Of a DNA stretch of 64,000 nt, positions 29,948 through 42,208 are shown piece by piece. How positions within the stretch are numbered: position 1 is the first letter of the stretch; every line of letters starts with the position of its first letter. The translations under genes were made by a program, and so were the position numbers. The notes beneath the pieces were generated by a model. It made no database searches. It saw only the letters and a list, made by a program, of their open reading frames with translations, and had not been told where the DNA came from. The DNA is from Kalmusia sp. IMI 367209 (taxonomy: Eukaryota > Ascomycota > Dothideomycetes > Pleosporales > Didymosphaeriaceae): NCBI GenBank assembly GCA_027946365.1, contig JAPEUQ010000002.1, forward strand, positions 2,418,001-2,482,000. Direction: 5' to 3'.

Positions 29948-32933
29948 TCCGTCCGAGAGTATCGTGCGAGGAGTGTGTCTATGAACTCCGTAGTAGGTAT
30001 TTATTTAATCGAGTCACCCGGAGATTGTAGCGAAAGGTAGGTTTGAGATGCTTGAGATAAGACGAGTCTATATGGAGGATCTAGAAGTGGAGATTGTGGC
30101 AATCCTGCGCGCCTAAAAATCGCCTGCACGTTGTCCAAAACGAACTATTTCCAATGGCTTGATCAAGAAAAAATAAATTGCCATGCTTTGACACTGGGAT
30201 CCTGGCGTTGACATTGCCCACATATATGGGTGCATACATAATTAACGACCAACTTACATAATGGTTCTAATTTCCAGGAACCACTGAAGCGTGCTGCGAT
30301 TTATGCTGGTCTTAGGTCTAGATTGTTGTTAGGCTGTCGACATGTCATATTTTGTGCTGACCGCTGAAGGAATCAACATTTAATAGACAACCTATGCCAA
30401 TTGTAGCCCGCATCGAAGTAGCCATTCAAAAATTATCGTAATCTCACAATTGATATTAGATGCTCTCAAGTACTTACGCCAAGTTTTACACGTATATGCT
30501 GCATGTAAATGTATATGTTCATTCACGAAACGGCGTTCGCATGTTTAATTGATTGTATAACTTCCTCTTTGGGCAGGTAGCAACTAGGACTGACCTGCAT
30601 TTGGAGAGAGAATTCTAACCTTGTAATTGAGGTTATTTCGGAGTGCAGCGTGCATAATTGGCCCCCCAAAACCTCTTTCATGTGGGCGTCATGGTGAGAA
30701 ACCCCGCCAATTATTGTTGGCTGCATTCCAGTCTGTTCTGGGATAGTCGATGTTTTCCGACCCTAAGCTTTACTATGCTGTTTATGCAGAATACGAGTGA
30801 ATGGCGAGGAAACTTATATGCGTACAGTTAATTTGTTACAATACGCACTCTCGGGAGCAATCACGCAAGGCGCCATACGCTGGAAGATGAGATGTATATC
30901 TGAGTAGCTTTATATGATAGATGCAGGTCGGCCTGTTGAAGAGATCGAGATTTCAAGCCCTATACTGGAAATCCTTGGGATCTAGCTTACATGATCCTAA
31001 CTCGTATCTAGGAATTGCTCATGATAAAAGAATTAGAATCTCTATAGAAGATGGCCAAGCCTACGGAACTGTCCATCGTCGATTCGAAAAGCTTATTTCA
31101 GCCTTGTACTTTCAACAAGTTATAGATGACCCTAACATTTGTCATCTTTGATCGAACCTTTTACACTGCTTTGATCTGATGAGCTCTCTCGGCAATCGAA
31201 GCCGAGTAGTCGAACGTTGACATTCCAGAGTCAGTCCATTATCCTGGCTTATTTGAAACTAGATGGACCACAACGACGTGCATAAGTCACCTCTATCATT
31301 TCGTGAAACCGTAAGACCGACGGTGCTTGTGTTGCGGCTTAGATCCAGTGGTTAATGATAACTGCATTGTGGGACCCTTTTGGATTGGCTCAACTCCGTA
31401 TGTTAAATATGAATGTAGGTCGTCATATCGCGTTGCTATATGTAGAAACACGGACTGGCATGCCTATCGCTATACTTAATTAGTGTAGAAGAGTTAAAAC
31501 CAATGTAAAGTGATTATTGTTGCGTAGTATCAGCGTCTCTATTTCGCCAGGGACAAGTAATTTATCATGTCCTTGGCTAAATAGCTGCAGAACATGAGGT
31601 GATTGCAAACTGTCTCGGACTTTTCTATCTATATGTCAATTTTTGTTTCCCGTTGCACCGCCTTTCGGAGTGGGTTCAGTTAAGCAATTGCGTTACAAGA
31701 GTCGATACACGGACCTGCCTATTACACCATCGCTCATCCCTATAGGGCTCGTCCCTATACTTGCCATGTATTGAGAATAATGATCCTGTGGCCCTGTTTC
31801 CCGTGGCCCCCGCGTTCCGCCTGGAAACAAAATTTGCTACTCGGCCCCATGGCCATCGTAACAACGTCTGATATCCCCACATCTCACATGGTACGCTCAC
31901 AAACTAACCACCTTGAGTATCCAGTCGTAAGATGCCCACCCGGATACGCCGTGACCTATCATTAGAACGGCACCGAATGCCCGGGCATGCCGTTAGACTA
32001 CCAGAGCTCGTCTGCCCAAGGTGCCCCGACGCCCCACCCACCCACTTTACGCACGCACCACACCCTAACTTTAACCATCTCGGTACGCGGATTTGCACGT
32101 GACATTCGCCCGTAAGGAGAAATGCACGAAGCTCCACTATGGACAGGGCCTGGACAGGGATGGGCGAGCTTTTGCCTGCTTCCGATACAAATAGCCCCAG
32201 GATATATGACTGAGGGGAAGGTAAGCTTATATTATCGTATTGTGGCGTATGCATACGAGAGGAGCTCTTGGTGCTTACCGGCCTCGTACGTACTTGGATA
32301 TCTCTACCAGTTTATTGCCTTAGAAGGTCTCAACTCCTCTCTTTGAGGGAACAGTGCTCGAAGAACACGACGCGCTAGACCCCAAGACAGCGCACGGCCA
32401 CTTACCAAAAGCGGTTCTAAGCGCGCCTACGTGCGTAAACGTAAGCTAAACCTGATGCAGAGTCCTTCGCACCCGACGCTCGAGCCGGAACACGATCTTT
32501 GGGACGTACTCGATGAACATCGAGCCCCTGCACGAGCACCGGATAACGTACGCTAAGACTGAGACAGCCTACACTAGTGTACGCTAGAAGCCGAGGCTGC
32601 GCCAGTGGGACGGTTGCTCGACGCACCGAACATTCGAAGGATTGGCATTCCTATGGTGTGCGTTCGACTACGCAGTGTAGATTCAGTGTAATTGCCCTGG
32701 TACGCAAGTTTCCGGTACGTCTGGTCTTGGAAGGAGGATTCATGTACGTTATGGACGCGCCGGTTGAGGCTGATTCATAGCGGCGCTCCGTTCTGTATGT
32801 ATATTCAAGCTTCCAAGCCGCCCTACTTGTTTCTTGATATCCCTCTTTTATCTTGCTACGAAGCTCCATTCTCTTGTTTCTTCTCTGTCTATTGTGCGAT
32901 AGAGACGATCAGATCGAGGAAGAGAGCACAATC
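29948..32933. other. gene-poor interval, second part
   Basis: Three kilobases without a supportable gene. ORFs are short and random-looking. A basic frame around 32358-32555, with KSGSKRAYVRKRKLN, could be a relic of a coding or mobile sequence but is too short to name. I saw no terminal repeats or RIP-style extreme AT bias. Confidence 0.45.
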
Positions 32934-33878
32934 ATGGACAAGCCCGATCCTGTCCTACCAGAGCGCCTCTGGAATGCGCTTTCGCAACTGACGCACATAG
33001 TCTCCCGCGAAGACACAGAGCCGCCTTTACAGCATCAGCGCCCGCAAAGTTACTCTTCTCAACTGATAGCCTCGGCGTCGTCCCAATCCCCCAATCCAAG
33101 CAACAACAAACCCGTGTTTTTACTCCTTCACGGCGCATGGCACCTCCCAACCTGCTTCTCGCGCCTGATATCACAGCTACACGCCCGCGGATACCCCACC
33201 CTTGCACCACACCTTCCCTCCTCTGGCGCAAATCCTCCGCTACGAACTTGGGATCCAGACATTGAGGTCATCCGCGCGAGCGTGACAAGGCTAGCAAGGG
33301 ACGAGGTTCGAGATATCGTGGTAGTGATGCACGCACACGCCGGCTTAGCAGGCACCCAAGCCCTCTCAGGTCTCGACAAAAAATCCTGCACCGCGCAGGG
33401 CTGGTCTGGTGGCGTCATCCGCCTCATCTATATCTGCGCCTTCATGTTTCCTGAGAACTGGACACAGCTCCCGCCTGGCACCGGCGACGGCCTTGACCCT
33501 AACATAACGGTCGACCTCGCGCGGGGAATCTACTACGTCGCGCCGCCCAACGTAAAAGCCATGATGTACCAAGACGTGCCCGACGCAGAGGTCGAAGAGA
33601 TAGCGCGGGGCCTGGTACCACAAAGCCTGGCGGTGAACTGGTGTACGAGCACGTTTGCGGCGTGGCGGTGGATACCGACGACGTACGTGCTTACCCTGAG
33701 GGATCAGGCGGCGACAGTGCGGGCTGAGGAATGGATTGTGAAGAATGCGATGGAGAGTGGTGAGTGTGCCGTTGATCGTGTGGTGAGGAGGGAGGTCGGG
33801 CACAGCCCGTTTTGGAGCCAGGCAGAGTGGACGGCGGGGATGCTGATCGAGGAGGCTGAAAGGTCGGTGAAGGGCTAG
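32934..33878 (+). CDS. alpha/beta hydrolase fold protein, nucleophile replaced
   Basis: ATG 32934 gives 314 residues (the frame above it begins with TTG). The core domain starts with VFLLLHGAWHLPTCF (oxyanion hole HG), followed by YPTLAPHLPSSG, as in fungal AB_hydrolase_1 proteins related to plant methylesterase/hydroxynitrile lyase folds. The nucleophile elbow reads VVVMHAHAGLAG where the family has HSxGG, so the Ser position (about residue 134) is Ala. The other triad members appear present: Asp about 257 in LTLRDQAA and His about 290 in REVGHSPFWS. The first 55 residues are disordered. Loss of the Ser suggests a non-hydrolytic or altered function. Confidence 0.8.
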   Translation: MDKPDPVLPERLWNALSQLTHIVSREDTEPPLQHQRPQSYSSQLIASASSQSPNPSNNKPVFLLLHGAWHLPTCFSRLISQLHARGYPTLAPHLPSSGANPPLRTWDPDIEVIRASVTRLARDEVRDIVVVMHAHAGLAGTQALSGLDKKSCTAQGWSGGVIRLIYICAFMFPENWTQLPPGTGDGLDPNITVDLARGIYYVAPPNVKAMMYQDVPDAEVEEIARGLVPQSLAVNWCTSTFAAWRWIPTTYVLTLRDQAATVRAEEWIVKNAMESGECAVDRVVRREVGHSPFWSQAEWTAGMLIEEAERSVKG

Positions 33879-34534
33879 TGGAGAGATGGACCGGAGAAAG
33901 TAAAGATTTGTTGGAAGAGACTTTGTCGAGATTGAAACGGAGACAAGTTATTGAGTAAGGATTTGAGACGAGATGAACGGGAACACTATACCTTGATACG
34001 TTTGCGTTTCCTTGAATACTCGGGTGGAGATAAAGGGCAGATGTTCTGTAATGATGACCTACGATCTTGATGCACCTCAAATTATTTACACTGTAAGAGC
34101 GTTAAGTTGTGGCAGGCAAGATCTTCACGACCGACAACGCATGTGGGCATGCTGTAGATACCGCATAAAGCATGTCGGTGTTCGGAGCAACACAAGGTAT
34201 CATGTAGCACAACTCACCGTACGGACTAATAGGTTGTGAGTGGGACTACATTGGGTCTCGGATGGGCATGCGGGTATCGGTGGGGCTACAGTAGCGACAA
34301 TATGAAAAGCTTCTACCGCTTCTCGTCCAATTGGATGGCACAAGGAAAGCAGAGCTGGCAAGGAAGTTTGCATTAATATGTGCATTCAAACTATAAGCGG
34401 CAGAGTAAACTTACAATCACTGAATCGAAAAAAATTGCTGGCCCTCCCCAAATAGTAGGCATCCGTCCATGGTTACGGCCGAATGTATGTTGCAGGGCAT
34501 AAAACACTATGATCCATGCATTTCGCGGGACCAT
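33879..34534. other. convergent intergenic region
   Basis: No gene is recognised between the hydrolase and PRP3 3' ends. Confidence 0.5.
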
Positions 34535-36106
34535 TCATTCAAGATCCTTGGCTAACGCCAGCGCCCACATACTGTCGATCTTGCTCCTTGAAAGTACCTG
34601 TCTGGCTTCGCCGTCGGTCTCGCACATCTTCGAGCCCCATTTGCGAAATCCGTGCTGTTTCAATTCGCCTTCAAAGACGAGGATGCATCTATTATGAGAA
34701 TGGTCCTTCAATTTGCCCTCCGTGTCCACAGATCGCATCCACTGTGGCTCTGACGCCTGCTTCTCTGCCTGTATTTCGGTAGGTCGAGCATTCTCATCCC
34801 ACTTAATGCGGTGAAGCATGAGTTTCTTGTATTTGTTGACGGAGTGGATACCGCCTTCGACGATGACTAGATTCATTTTAGGGTTGAATATAGTGATACC
34901 CGTGAGTGCAAGCTGTTTCGCGTTTAGGTCGATCTGATAACGGTGCTTTCCATAGGCCAGCGTATCGATCTTGAATACACACATATAGAGACCCTTTTGT
35001 GCGTCCTTTTGCTGATTCGCCTCGAGCTTGGCATGCCGCTGATCCTTGGTGAGCTTTCGCTCCTCATTCACCTTCACATGGGTCTCATGGCGTTCCGCGA
35101 TTTGCGACTCGACTAACATCTCTACGGCAGTAGGGTCTGCGATTGCCTGCTCTCCCATGACGCGCATCATGTTTCCCCGCTTCACCTTCGGAGGTGGCGG
35201 AGGTTCCAGTCCGAGACGAATCTTGGCTTGATGTTCTTTGAGGTCTTCAGCACGGCGCATTCTACGGAGTTTGGCCTGTTCTTTAGGGGTGAGATACATG
35301 GGCTTGACCTCGATGAGACGCTTATCCTGTGGAGCTTTGACCAGGGCTGGATGCTGGATGTAGAGTGTGATGACGGTATCTTCGCCTTCGATTTTGACCT
35401 TGCTGTCATCCTCTAGACAGTCGTATGTTTTCTCATCAAGTAGGCCTTCGTCCCACCACTCAATTTCAGGCGGCGGTTGTACTAGAAAACCACGCTCACT
35501 GTTCTCGTCTAAGCCTGCTCGGCGCGCTTGCTGAGCGAGAGCTTTCTTGATCTGTTCTAATCGGTTCTGGGCACGCAGCTTGGAGGCCTGCTCGAGGTAC
35601 TTGCCTCGTGAGTTGAACAGTAGTCCACGCGAGACTTTAGTCTTTACGCCGGGCACGGGTTTCGGGTCGAAATAGATGTTCTCGCGTTCTTGGACAGGGG
35701 GAGCCACGGGGGCCTTTGGTTTGGTCTCGGCTCTGGGCTCCGGTCGTCGAGTGTCTAGGGTCGTCGACGGACGCGGTCCCTCCGACGGAGGCGGAGGCGG
35801 AGGCGGAGGCGTGGCACCCGCATCGATCTTGGAGTTGATTTTGCTGCCGGCAAGGAGCGCAGCAGTGCGAGCCTTCATTGCTTCAAGTCTAGACAGTCCG
35901 CTCGTTGGTGCTGAAGCTTGCGTTGGAGGTGGAGTCGGAGTCGGAGTCGCGCCATTGCTCTTCGTCTTGTTCGCGGCAAGCCTCGCCCTGATCTCGGCTG
36001 CCTTTGCGGCGGCAGCTGCTTTGGCGGCAGCCACGGGATCGCTAGACGGCTTTGCTCGCTTAACTGCATCGCCGTGGTCGCTTGGATGTGGTCGTTTCTC
36101 AGGCAT
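34535..36106 (-). CDS. PRP3: U4/U6 small nuclear ribonucleoprotein Prp3
   Basis: ATG 36106 (MPEKRPHPSD) gives 523 residues. The N-terminal third is Ala/Lys-rich and then Pro-rich, including a polyproline run encoded by a GGAGGC repeat. The PRP3 domain follows (ENIYFDPKPVPGVKTKV, SRGLLFNSRGKYLEQA, EWWDEGLL, LYIQHPAL, YLTPKEQAKLRRMRRAE, PPPKVKRGNMMRVMGEQAIADPTAVE). The C-terminal DUF1115 domain has FNPKMNLVIVEGG, MLHRIKW and CILVFEGELK. Prp3 is a component of the U4/U6.U5 tri-snRNP in pre-mRNA splicing. The frame is open upstream to 36451, but ATG 36106 matches the expected start of the family. Divergent from RPA190. Confidence 0.95.
   Translation of the reverse strand: MPEKRPHPSDHGDAVKRAKPSSDPVAAAKAAAAAKAAEIRARLAANKTKSNGATPTPTPPPTQASAPTSGLSRLEAMKARTAALLAGSKINSKIDAGATPPPPPPPPSEGPRPSTTLDTRRPEPRAETKPKAPVAPPVQERENIYFDPKPVPGVKTKVSRGLLFNSRGKYLEQASKLRAQNRLEQIKKALAQQARRAGLDENSERGFLVQPPPEIEWWDEGLLDEKTYDCLEDDSKVKIEGEDTVITLYIQHPALVKAPQDKRLIEVKPMYLTPKEQAKLRRMRRAEDLKEHQAKIRLGLEPPPPPKVKRGNMMRVMGEQAIADPTAVEMLVESQIAERHETHVKVNEERKLTKDQRHAKLEANQQKDAQKGLYMCVFKIDTLAYGKHRYQIDLNAKQLALTGITIFNPKMNLVIVEGGIHSVNKYKKLMLHRIKWDENARPTEIQAEKQASEPQWMRSVDTEGKLKDHSHNRCILVFEGELKQHGFRKWGSKMCETDGEARQVLSRSKIDSMWALALAKDLE
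35786..35811 (+). repeat. GGAGGC hexanucleotide repeat inside PRP3
   Basis: About four GGAGGC units on the plus strand encode the polyproline run of Prp3 on the minus strand. Confidence 0.7.
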
Positions 36107-36496
36107 TGTGTAGGTAGAGCAGCCGGCCGTGGACGGCGGAAGGAGCTGCCGCGTGTTCGCAGGTTGGACAGGAGATTCCGGGGTCGGCTCGCTGCTCGGA
36201 AACCTTTCGCTCTCCGCGGCGGTGGTGCAGTGAACTGCGGCAGCGTAGATACAACGAGCGATTGTTGTGTCGTGGGAATGGGGAGGTCCAGTACGTGCAA
36301 AGAGTGGATTGTCAAATGTGACGCGGTTTGCGTGGAACGCGGAAGCCTGGCTTGGCAATGTCGGCAAAACCGCGGTGGAACTTTCTCGAGATTCGAAAAA
36401 TTGTCCTCGCTGCAACGACAACTGCAGCATTGCGCCTGCAGCTGTGACCAAACACTAGACACCGGACGCGGGTGCAGCGCGCGCCAGAATACCACC

Positions 36497-39400
36497 ATGA
36501 ATCCCTCGTTACCCGTTGCGTCTGCCATACATGGCATCGAGTTCCAGTTCTTCTCTGCCCAAGACATCAGGACTGTCTCGGTGAAGCGCATATCGAATCC
36601 GACCACCTTTGACTCGCTGCTGCATCCTGTCCCTGGAGGCTTGCACGATGCAGCTTTGGGAGCCTTCCTGGACAACTTGTAAGCTTCACAATTTCAAATT
36701 CACCAATTTGAGCTAGAGGTAGACTGATTCCTCAGATGCGCAACATGCGGCCTGAACACGCAGAACGGCTGCCCGGGTCACTGCGGTCATATCGAGCTTC
36801 CCGTGCCCGTATACCACATCAGTTTCCTCGACCAACTGCTACGCCTCCTGCGAGGAAAGTGCTGCTACTGCCACCACTTCAAGCTCTCCCGTGTCCAAGT
36901 AAACGAATATGCCGCGAAACTACGACTGCTGCGCTGTGGGCTTGTGGAGGAGGCAAATGGGATGCACGAGCACATCGACATAAATACGGGCAAAACTAGC
37001 AAGGCGGCAGATTCTGACGAGGAGGAAGACGAGGAGGGTATCATCAGTGAGCGGAACAGCTACGTCAAGAAGTGCATGAAGCGTGCGGGTATTTCGAAGA
37101 GCGATGCCCATTCGCGGACGAACAAGACAGAGGCTGTTTCGGAAGCTAGAAGGCAGGTAGTGAAAGACTTTTATGCCGCTATATCCACAGGAAAAAAGTG
37201 CAGAAACTGCAATGGCGTTAATCCGACTTTCCGCAAGGACCGCAGTGTCAAGATCTTCCGCAGGAATCTCAGCGAGAAGGAGAGGGTGCAGATGGCCACG
37301 GTAGAGAAGCGTATGGAGAGTCCCCTCGACATACTGCGACGAAGAGACGAGAAGGCCAATAAGCAGCAGGTTCACGACGACGAAGGCGTTGCAGATCTTT
37401 CCGAGGAGGATGAGATTGCTGAATTGCTCGACGCACAAGAAGCCGACGGGACGTTGGTGGCATCTGAGTCCATGACAGCTTCTAAGAGGAAGTCTCGCCC
37501 TGGAGCCGCAGACAGCGCACAAGAATACATAAATGCCGCCGAAGTGCACGCCCACATGGTATTACTCTTTGAGAACGAGGACGAAATAATGCGACTACTC
37601 TACAACCCCTATGCGCGATCAAAGTCACACGTAGCGGATGTGAATGCGGACATGTTCTTCTTCAGGAATGTCATTGTTCCACCCAACAAGTACAGGATGG
37701 AAGATAAGACAGGCGATTCAATTGCTGAATGCCCAAGGAACACACTTTACAAGAATGTTCTTAATGCCTGCGAGTCAATGCGCCAGATAACACGCGAAAT
37801 GCGCGGAGAGGAGAATGAGATGGGCTACAGGCGTCGCGATTTCGGCGATTTACAGAATTTCTGGGTCACCCTCCAGGGTGCTGTAAATTCCTTGGTTGAC
37901 AAAGAAGCTAACCCTGCGTCGGGCCTTGCCGGGAAGAATAGTGCAGATGGTGTTAAGCAACTGCTGGAGAAAAAGGAGGGCCTATTTCGCAAAAACATGA
38001 TGGGCAAGCGTGTCAACTTCGCTGCCCGGAGTGTTATTTCCCCCGATCCAAACATTGAGACCAACGAAATCGGTGTGCCCCCCGTTTTTGCGAAGAGACT
38101 GACTTTCCCGGAACCTGTCACGAACCACAATTTCTATGATCTAAAAGAGGCTGTGCTTAATGGACCCGATAAATGGCCGGGAGCTGTCGCTATCGAGAAC
38201 GAAAATGGCCAGGTCATATCTTTGAGGAAGAAGAATTACGAAGAACGACAAGCACTAGCGAACCAACTACTTGCACCTTCAAGCACTCATATGAATGGAT
38301 CCAAGAATAAAAAGGTGCATCGACATCTAAACAATGGCGATGTGGTGATCATGAATCGTCAGCCAACGTTGCATAAGCCATCTATGATGGCACATCGTGC
38401 TCGTGTTCTTCCAGGTGAGAGAACTATTCGCATGCACTACGCCAACTGCAATACGTACAATGCCGATTTCGATGGCGACGAGATGAACATGCACTTTCCA
38501 CAAAATGAATTAGCTCGAGCGGAAGCGTCGCTAGTAGCCAACACTGACAACCAGTACCTTTCGGCGACTGCAGGAAAACCACTAAGAGGCCTTATTCAAG
38601 ATCACATATCCATGGCAGTGTGGTTGACAAGTAAAGATATGTTCTTCACCCGCGAAGAGTATCAGGAGTTATTGTATTCATGCTTAAGACCTGAGAACGG
38701 CCATACTACGTCAGGCACCTTGCTTACTGTTGAACCTACAATCTGGAAACCTCACCCGCTGTGGACCGGCAAGCAGCTCATTACCACCATCCTGACGAAT
38801 ATCAAACCGCAGGAATACCAGAACTTGACTTTGACGTCGAAATCACAAACCAATGGTAAACTATGGGGTCCAGAGTCTGAGGAACAAACAGTCATCATCC
38901 ATGATGGTGAACTCCTTTGTGGAATTCTCGATAAAAGTCAGATCGGCCCAGCGGGAGGAGGGCTTGTGAACGCCATTTATGAAGCATATGGCGCCAAGTC
39001 AGCTGGTCAGATTTTAAGCGTTCTTGGTCGACTTCTGACAAGACTTTTGAACATGCGGGCATTCTCTTGCGGTGTTGAAGATCTTATTCTCACGCGAGAA
39101 GGCGATGAAGCAAGGCTACAGGAGCTTAGGAAAGCTGAGAAGGTTGGATTCGAAGTGGCTTCCAAATTTGTCACACTAGACCCAAGCAAAATACAACCAA
39201 CGAATAAGGAACTGAAGAATCGACTAGAGCAGGTCCTACGAGATGACTCGAAAGCACACGGCCTCGACATGCTATCCAACACGGCGACCGCTAAGATCTC
39301 TTCTTCTGTTACTCAAGCTTGTCTTCCACACCAGCTCATCAAACTGTTCCCCAAGAATCAGATGCAGACTATGACAGGGTCTGGTGCCAAGGGTAGCTTG

Positions 39401-41757
39401 GTCAATGCGAATCAGATTAGTTGCAATCTCGGTCAGCAAGTCCTTGAAGGTCGTCGTGTCCCTGTTATGATCAGTGGCAAGTCGCTACCATGCTTCAAGC
39501 CGTACGAGACCAGCGTTCGCGCCGGAGGTTATGTGGTCAACCGCTTCTTGACCGGAATCAGGCCACAAGAGTACTACTTTCATACTATGGCTGGACGAGA
39601 AGGTCTCATCGATACAGCTGTCAAAACATCCCGCTCCGGCTATCTTCAGCGATGCGTAATCAAGGGTCTAGAAGGGCTTCGCGTCGAATATGACACGTCG
39701 GTGCGAGATTCTGACGGAAGCATGATTCAATTCCTATACGGGGAGGATGGACTTGATACCACGAAACAAAAATATCTTAATGACTTCAAATTCCAGGCTG
39801 AAAACTTCAATTCTCTGGCCGAGTCCCTTCGGGTTACAGATGCTTTTCAGCAAGTGCACAGCAAAGAGGCGGAACATTACACTAAGTCTGCTTATAAGAA
39901 GTCCAGAAAGCCTGGCAATTATGCAGCAAAAGATCCAGCCCTTGCAGTGTATACGCCTAGTCGTCACAGCGGTAGTACATCCGAGAAATTCTATGAAGCG
40001 AAGAGCGAGGTACGTTTTTAAACCAATGCCATGATAGATGATCAGCTAACACATTGTAGTACTGTGACAGGAATCCTGATGGCTTACTGAAAGCAAAGAA
40101 GGACGATGCGACAGGAGAGATCCTGAGAAAGAACTTCAACATGATGTTAGACCTCAAATACCTCCGCTCATTGGTAGAGCCAGGTGAAGCAGTAGGCGTT
40201 GTGGCAGGCCAGTCTGTCGGCGAGCCTTCGACGCAGATGACACTAAACACGTTCCATTTAGCTGGTCACGCTGCTAAGAACGTCACGCTCGGTATCCCAC
40301 GTCTTAGAGAGATCGTGATGACGGCTAGCGCGAAGATTTCCACCCCTCAAATGACACTATATCCTCACGTGGAGATGCCAACAGAAGACATGGAAAAGTT
40401 CGCAAAGAGCATTAGCCGCCTGCCTCTTTCATCAGTGTTGGATAAAGTTACTGTAACCGAGAATGTTGGTACCGGTACACAGTTCTCTCAGGCCCGCCAG
40501 TACAAGATCCGGCTCGATTTCTTTCCTGCCAAGGAATACACCCAAGAATACGCAATCCAGGTCCGAGATGTTGCTGAGTCGATCGAGAAAAAATTTTGCC
40601 CTCGGCTACACAAGATGGTCCGCATTGATCTTAAGAAGAAGGGCGAAAACAGGTCGCTATCCACTGCAAAGTCAGCAGGTGTTCCTACCATCGGCGAAGC
40701 CTCTAGCGCTATTGAGCAGCAAACTATCCGACAAGACGATGCTGATGAGGAAGGTGGTAGAGATGACGACGTGATGAGCGACGATGGCGAGGCTGATGGC
40801 GACGCGACTGATGCTAAACAGCGAGGCAGACGTGAAGACAGTGTCGAGTTTGACGCTCCGGAAGAAGGAGAGCAAGCCGCCGAAGATGTCGACGCAGAGA
40901 GCGAAGACGAAACGTATGGAGGCAGCCCTAAACCGTCGCGTGCTACAACCCCCGAATCTGGCTCTGACGACGAAGATGCCGGGCCCCTCATTCCCCGCGA
41001 GGAGTCCTCTGAAATACGTGAAGGCCGTGTGTGCCACAACTGCGCCGACATCTCGTCCTTCAAATTTGACGACAAAGCTGGCGCCTACTGCGAAATCACA
41101 TTTGAGTATTCGATCCACACGCCCAAACTCCTCATGCTCAACCACGTCGAAGCAGCGGCTAACTTCGCCACGATCCACGTCATCCCTGGTATCAACAGCG
41201 CCATGCTTGTGACCAAAGACGCAGCATCCGGTAAGGACCTTGAGCAACCCTTCATCATGACTGAAGGTTCCAACCTCATTGCTATGCGCGACTTCGGCCA
41301 CATCATTGATACTTCGAGGATTATGACCAATGATATTGCCTCTATGCTACAGCTGTATGGTGTTGAGGCGTGCCGCGCTTCCATCGCCCGCGAAATGCAC
41401 GCCGTTTTCAGTGGCCACGGTATCAGCGTTGATCAGCGACATCTCAATCTCATCGCCGATACGATGACCAAGGGTGGTGGCTTCACGCCGTTCAATCGTA
41501 TTGGGCTCAAGGGAAACCCATCCCCATTCATGAAAATGAGTTTCGAGACCACTGTGGCCTTCTTGAAGGACGCGGTTCTTGAGAGGGACTGGGACGAGTT
41601 GCGGAATCCGAGTGCGCGAATTGTAGTGGGGCGTTTAGGTACTGTAGGAACAGGCAGCTTTGATGTGTTGGCACCTGTCAGGGTCATTGATCCACTTAAA
41701 GAGGAGCAAGTGGATAGCATAGAGCGGGATGAGGATGTAGAGATGGGTGATGTGTAA
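36497..41757 (+). CDS. RPA190: RNA polymerase I largest subunit A190
   Basis: Exons are 36497-36678, 36736-40009 and 40060-41757, giving 1717 residues, close to yeast A190 (1664). It carries the N-terminal zinc motif ([18 protein letters not shown]), a pore region with [35 protein letters not shown], and the catalytic metal motif [10 protein letters not shown] (about residue 638). The funnel/bridge region has [16 protein letters not shown] and the trigger loop [20 protein letters not shown]. The last exon has [25 protein letters not shown], an acidic insertion of about 120 residues typical of A190 jaws, and [24 protein letters not shown]. It transcribes rDNA in the nucleolus. The extra length is mostly in acidic linkers. 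Confidence 0.97.
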
Positions 41758-42208
41758 TGTTTGATATCCGATATTGGCGTTTTAAGGGCATTGGTGGGGT
41801 TTGGGTTGCGATCAATTTCTTGACGCTTTGGAGCATATGCAAAAGTTAGAGAGCTTAGTATCATTCAAGATCATGTTTGGGCCGCTACGTGACCACGGTC
41901 AAATCATTTCACGTCATCAGTTGAGTTGCTCTCATTTCGATCGCCCCGGCATGCTTTGATAACAGGTGCCTCAACACAAAACACCCAATGATCTAATGAC
42001 TAAGGTTCTTGACGTTCATGTATACTCATATCGATGTGAAAACAATATAGATATGGTTGTAATATCGGATCGACGATTTACCTGTACCCATTAAGGAATT
42101 ATCCTCGTCCAGCCTCTACCCAATCACTTCCCCGCTAACCTTGACCCTCGTAATATTCTCCTTCTTCCCAAAACAATTTAACTTACCTAGCCATTGCTTC
42201 TTCAGCAC
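41758..42208. other. intergenic 3' region
   Basis: Spacer between convergent RPA190 and the VPS62-like pseudogene; nothing recognised. Confidence 0.5.

Noticed and set aside
36107..36451. N-terminal extension of Prp3
   Set aside because: The frame is open, but it overlaps the divergent promoter, and ATG 36106 gives the typical Prp3 start.
35676..36682. Plus-strand ORFs of 145 and 254 residues over PRP3
   Set aside because: Antisense to the Pro/Ala-rich N-terminus of Prp3 and its promoter; no recognisable domain.
40488..41301. Minus-strand ORFs of 195 and 209 residues inside RPA190
   Set aside because: Shadows of the acidic linker of A190; Ser-rich low complexity only.
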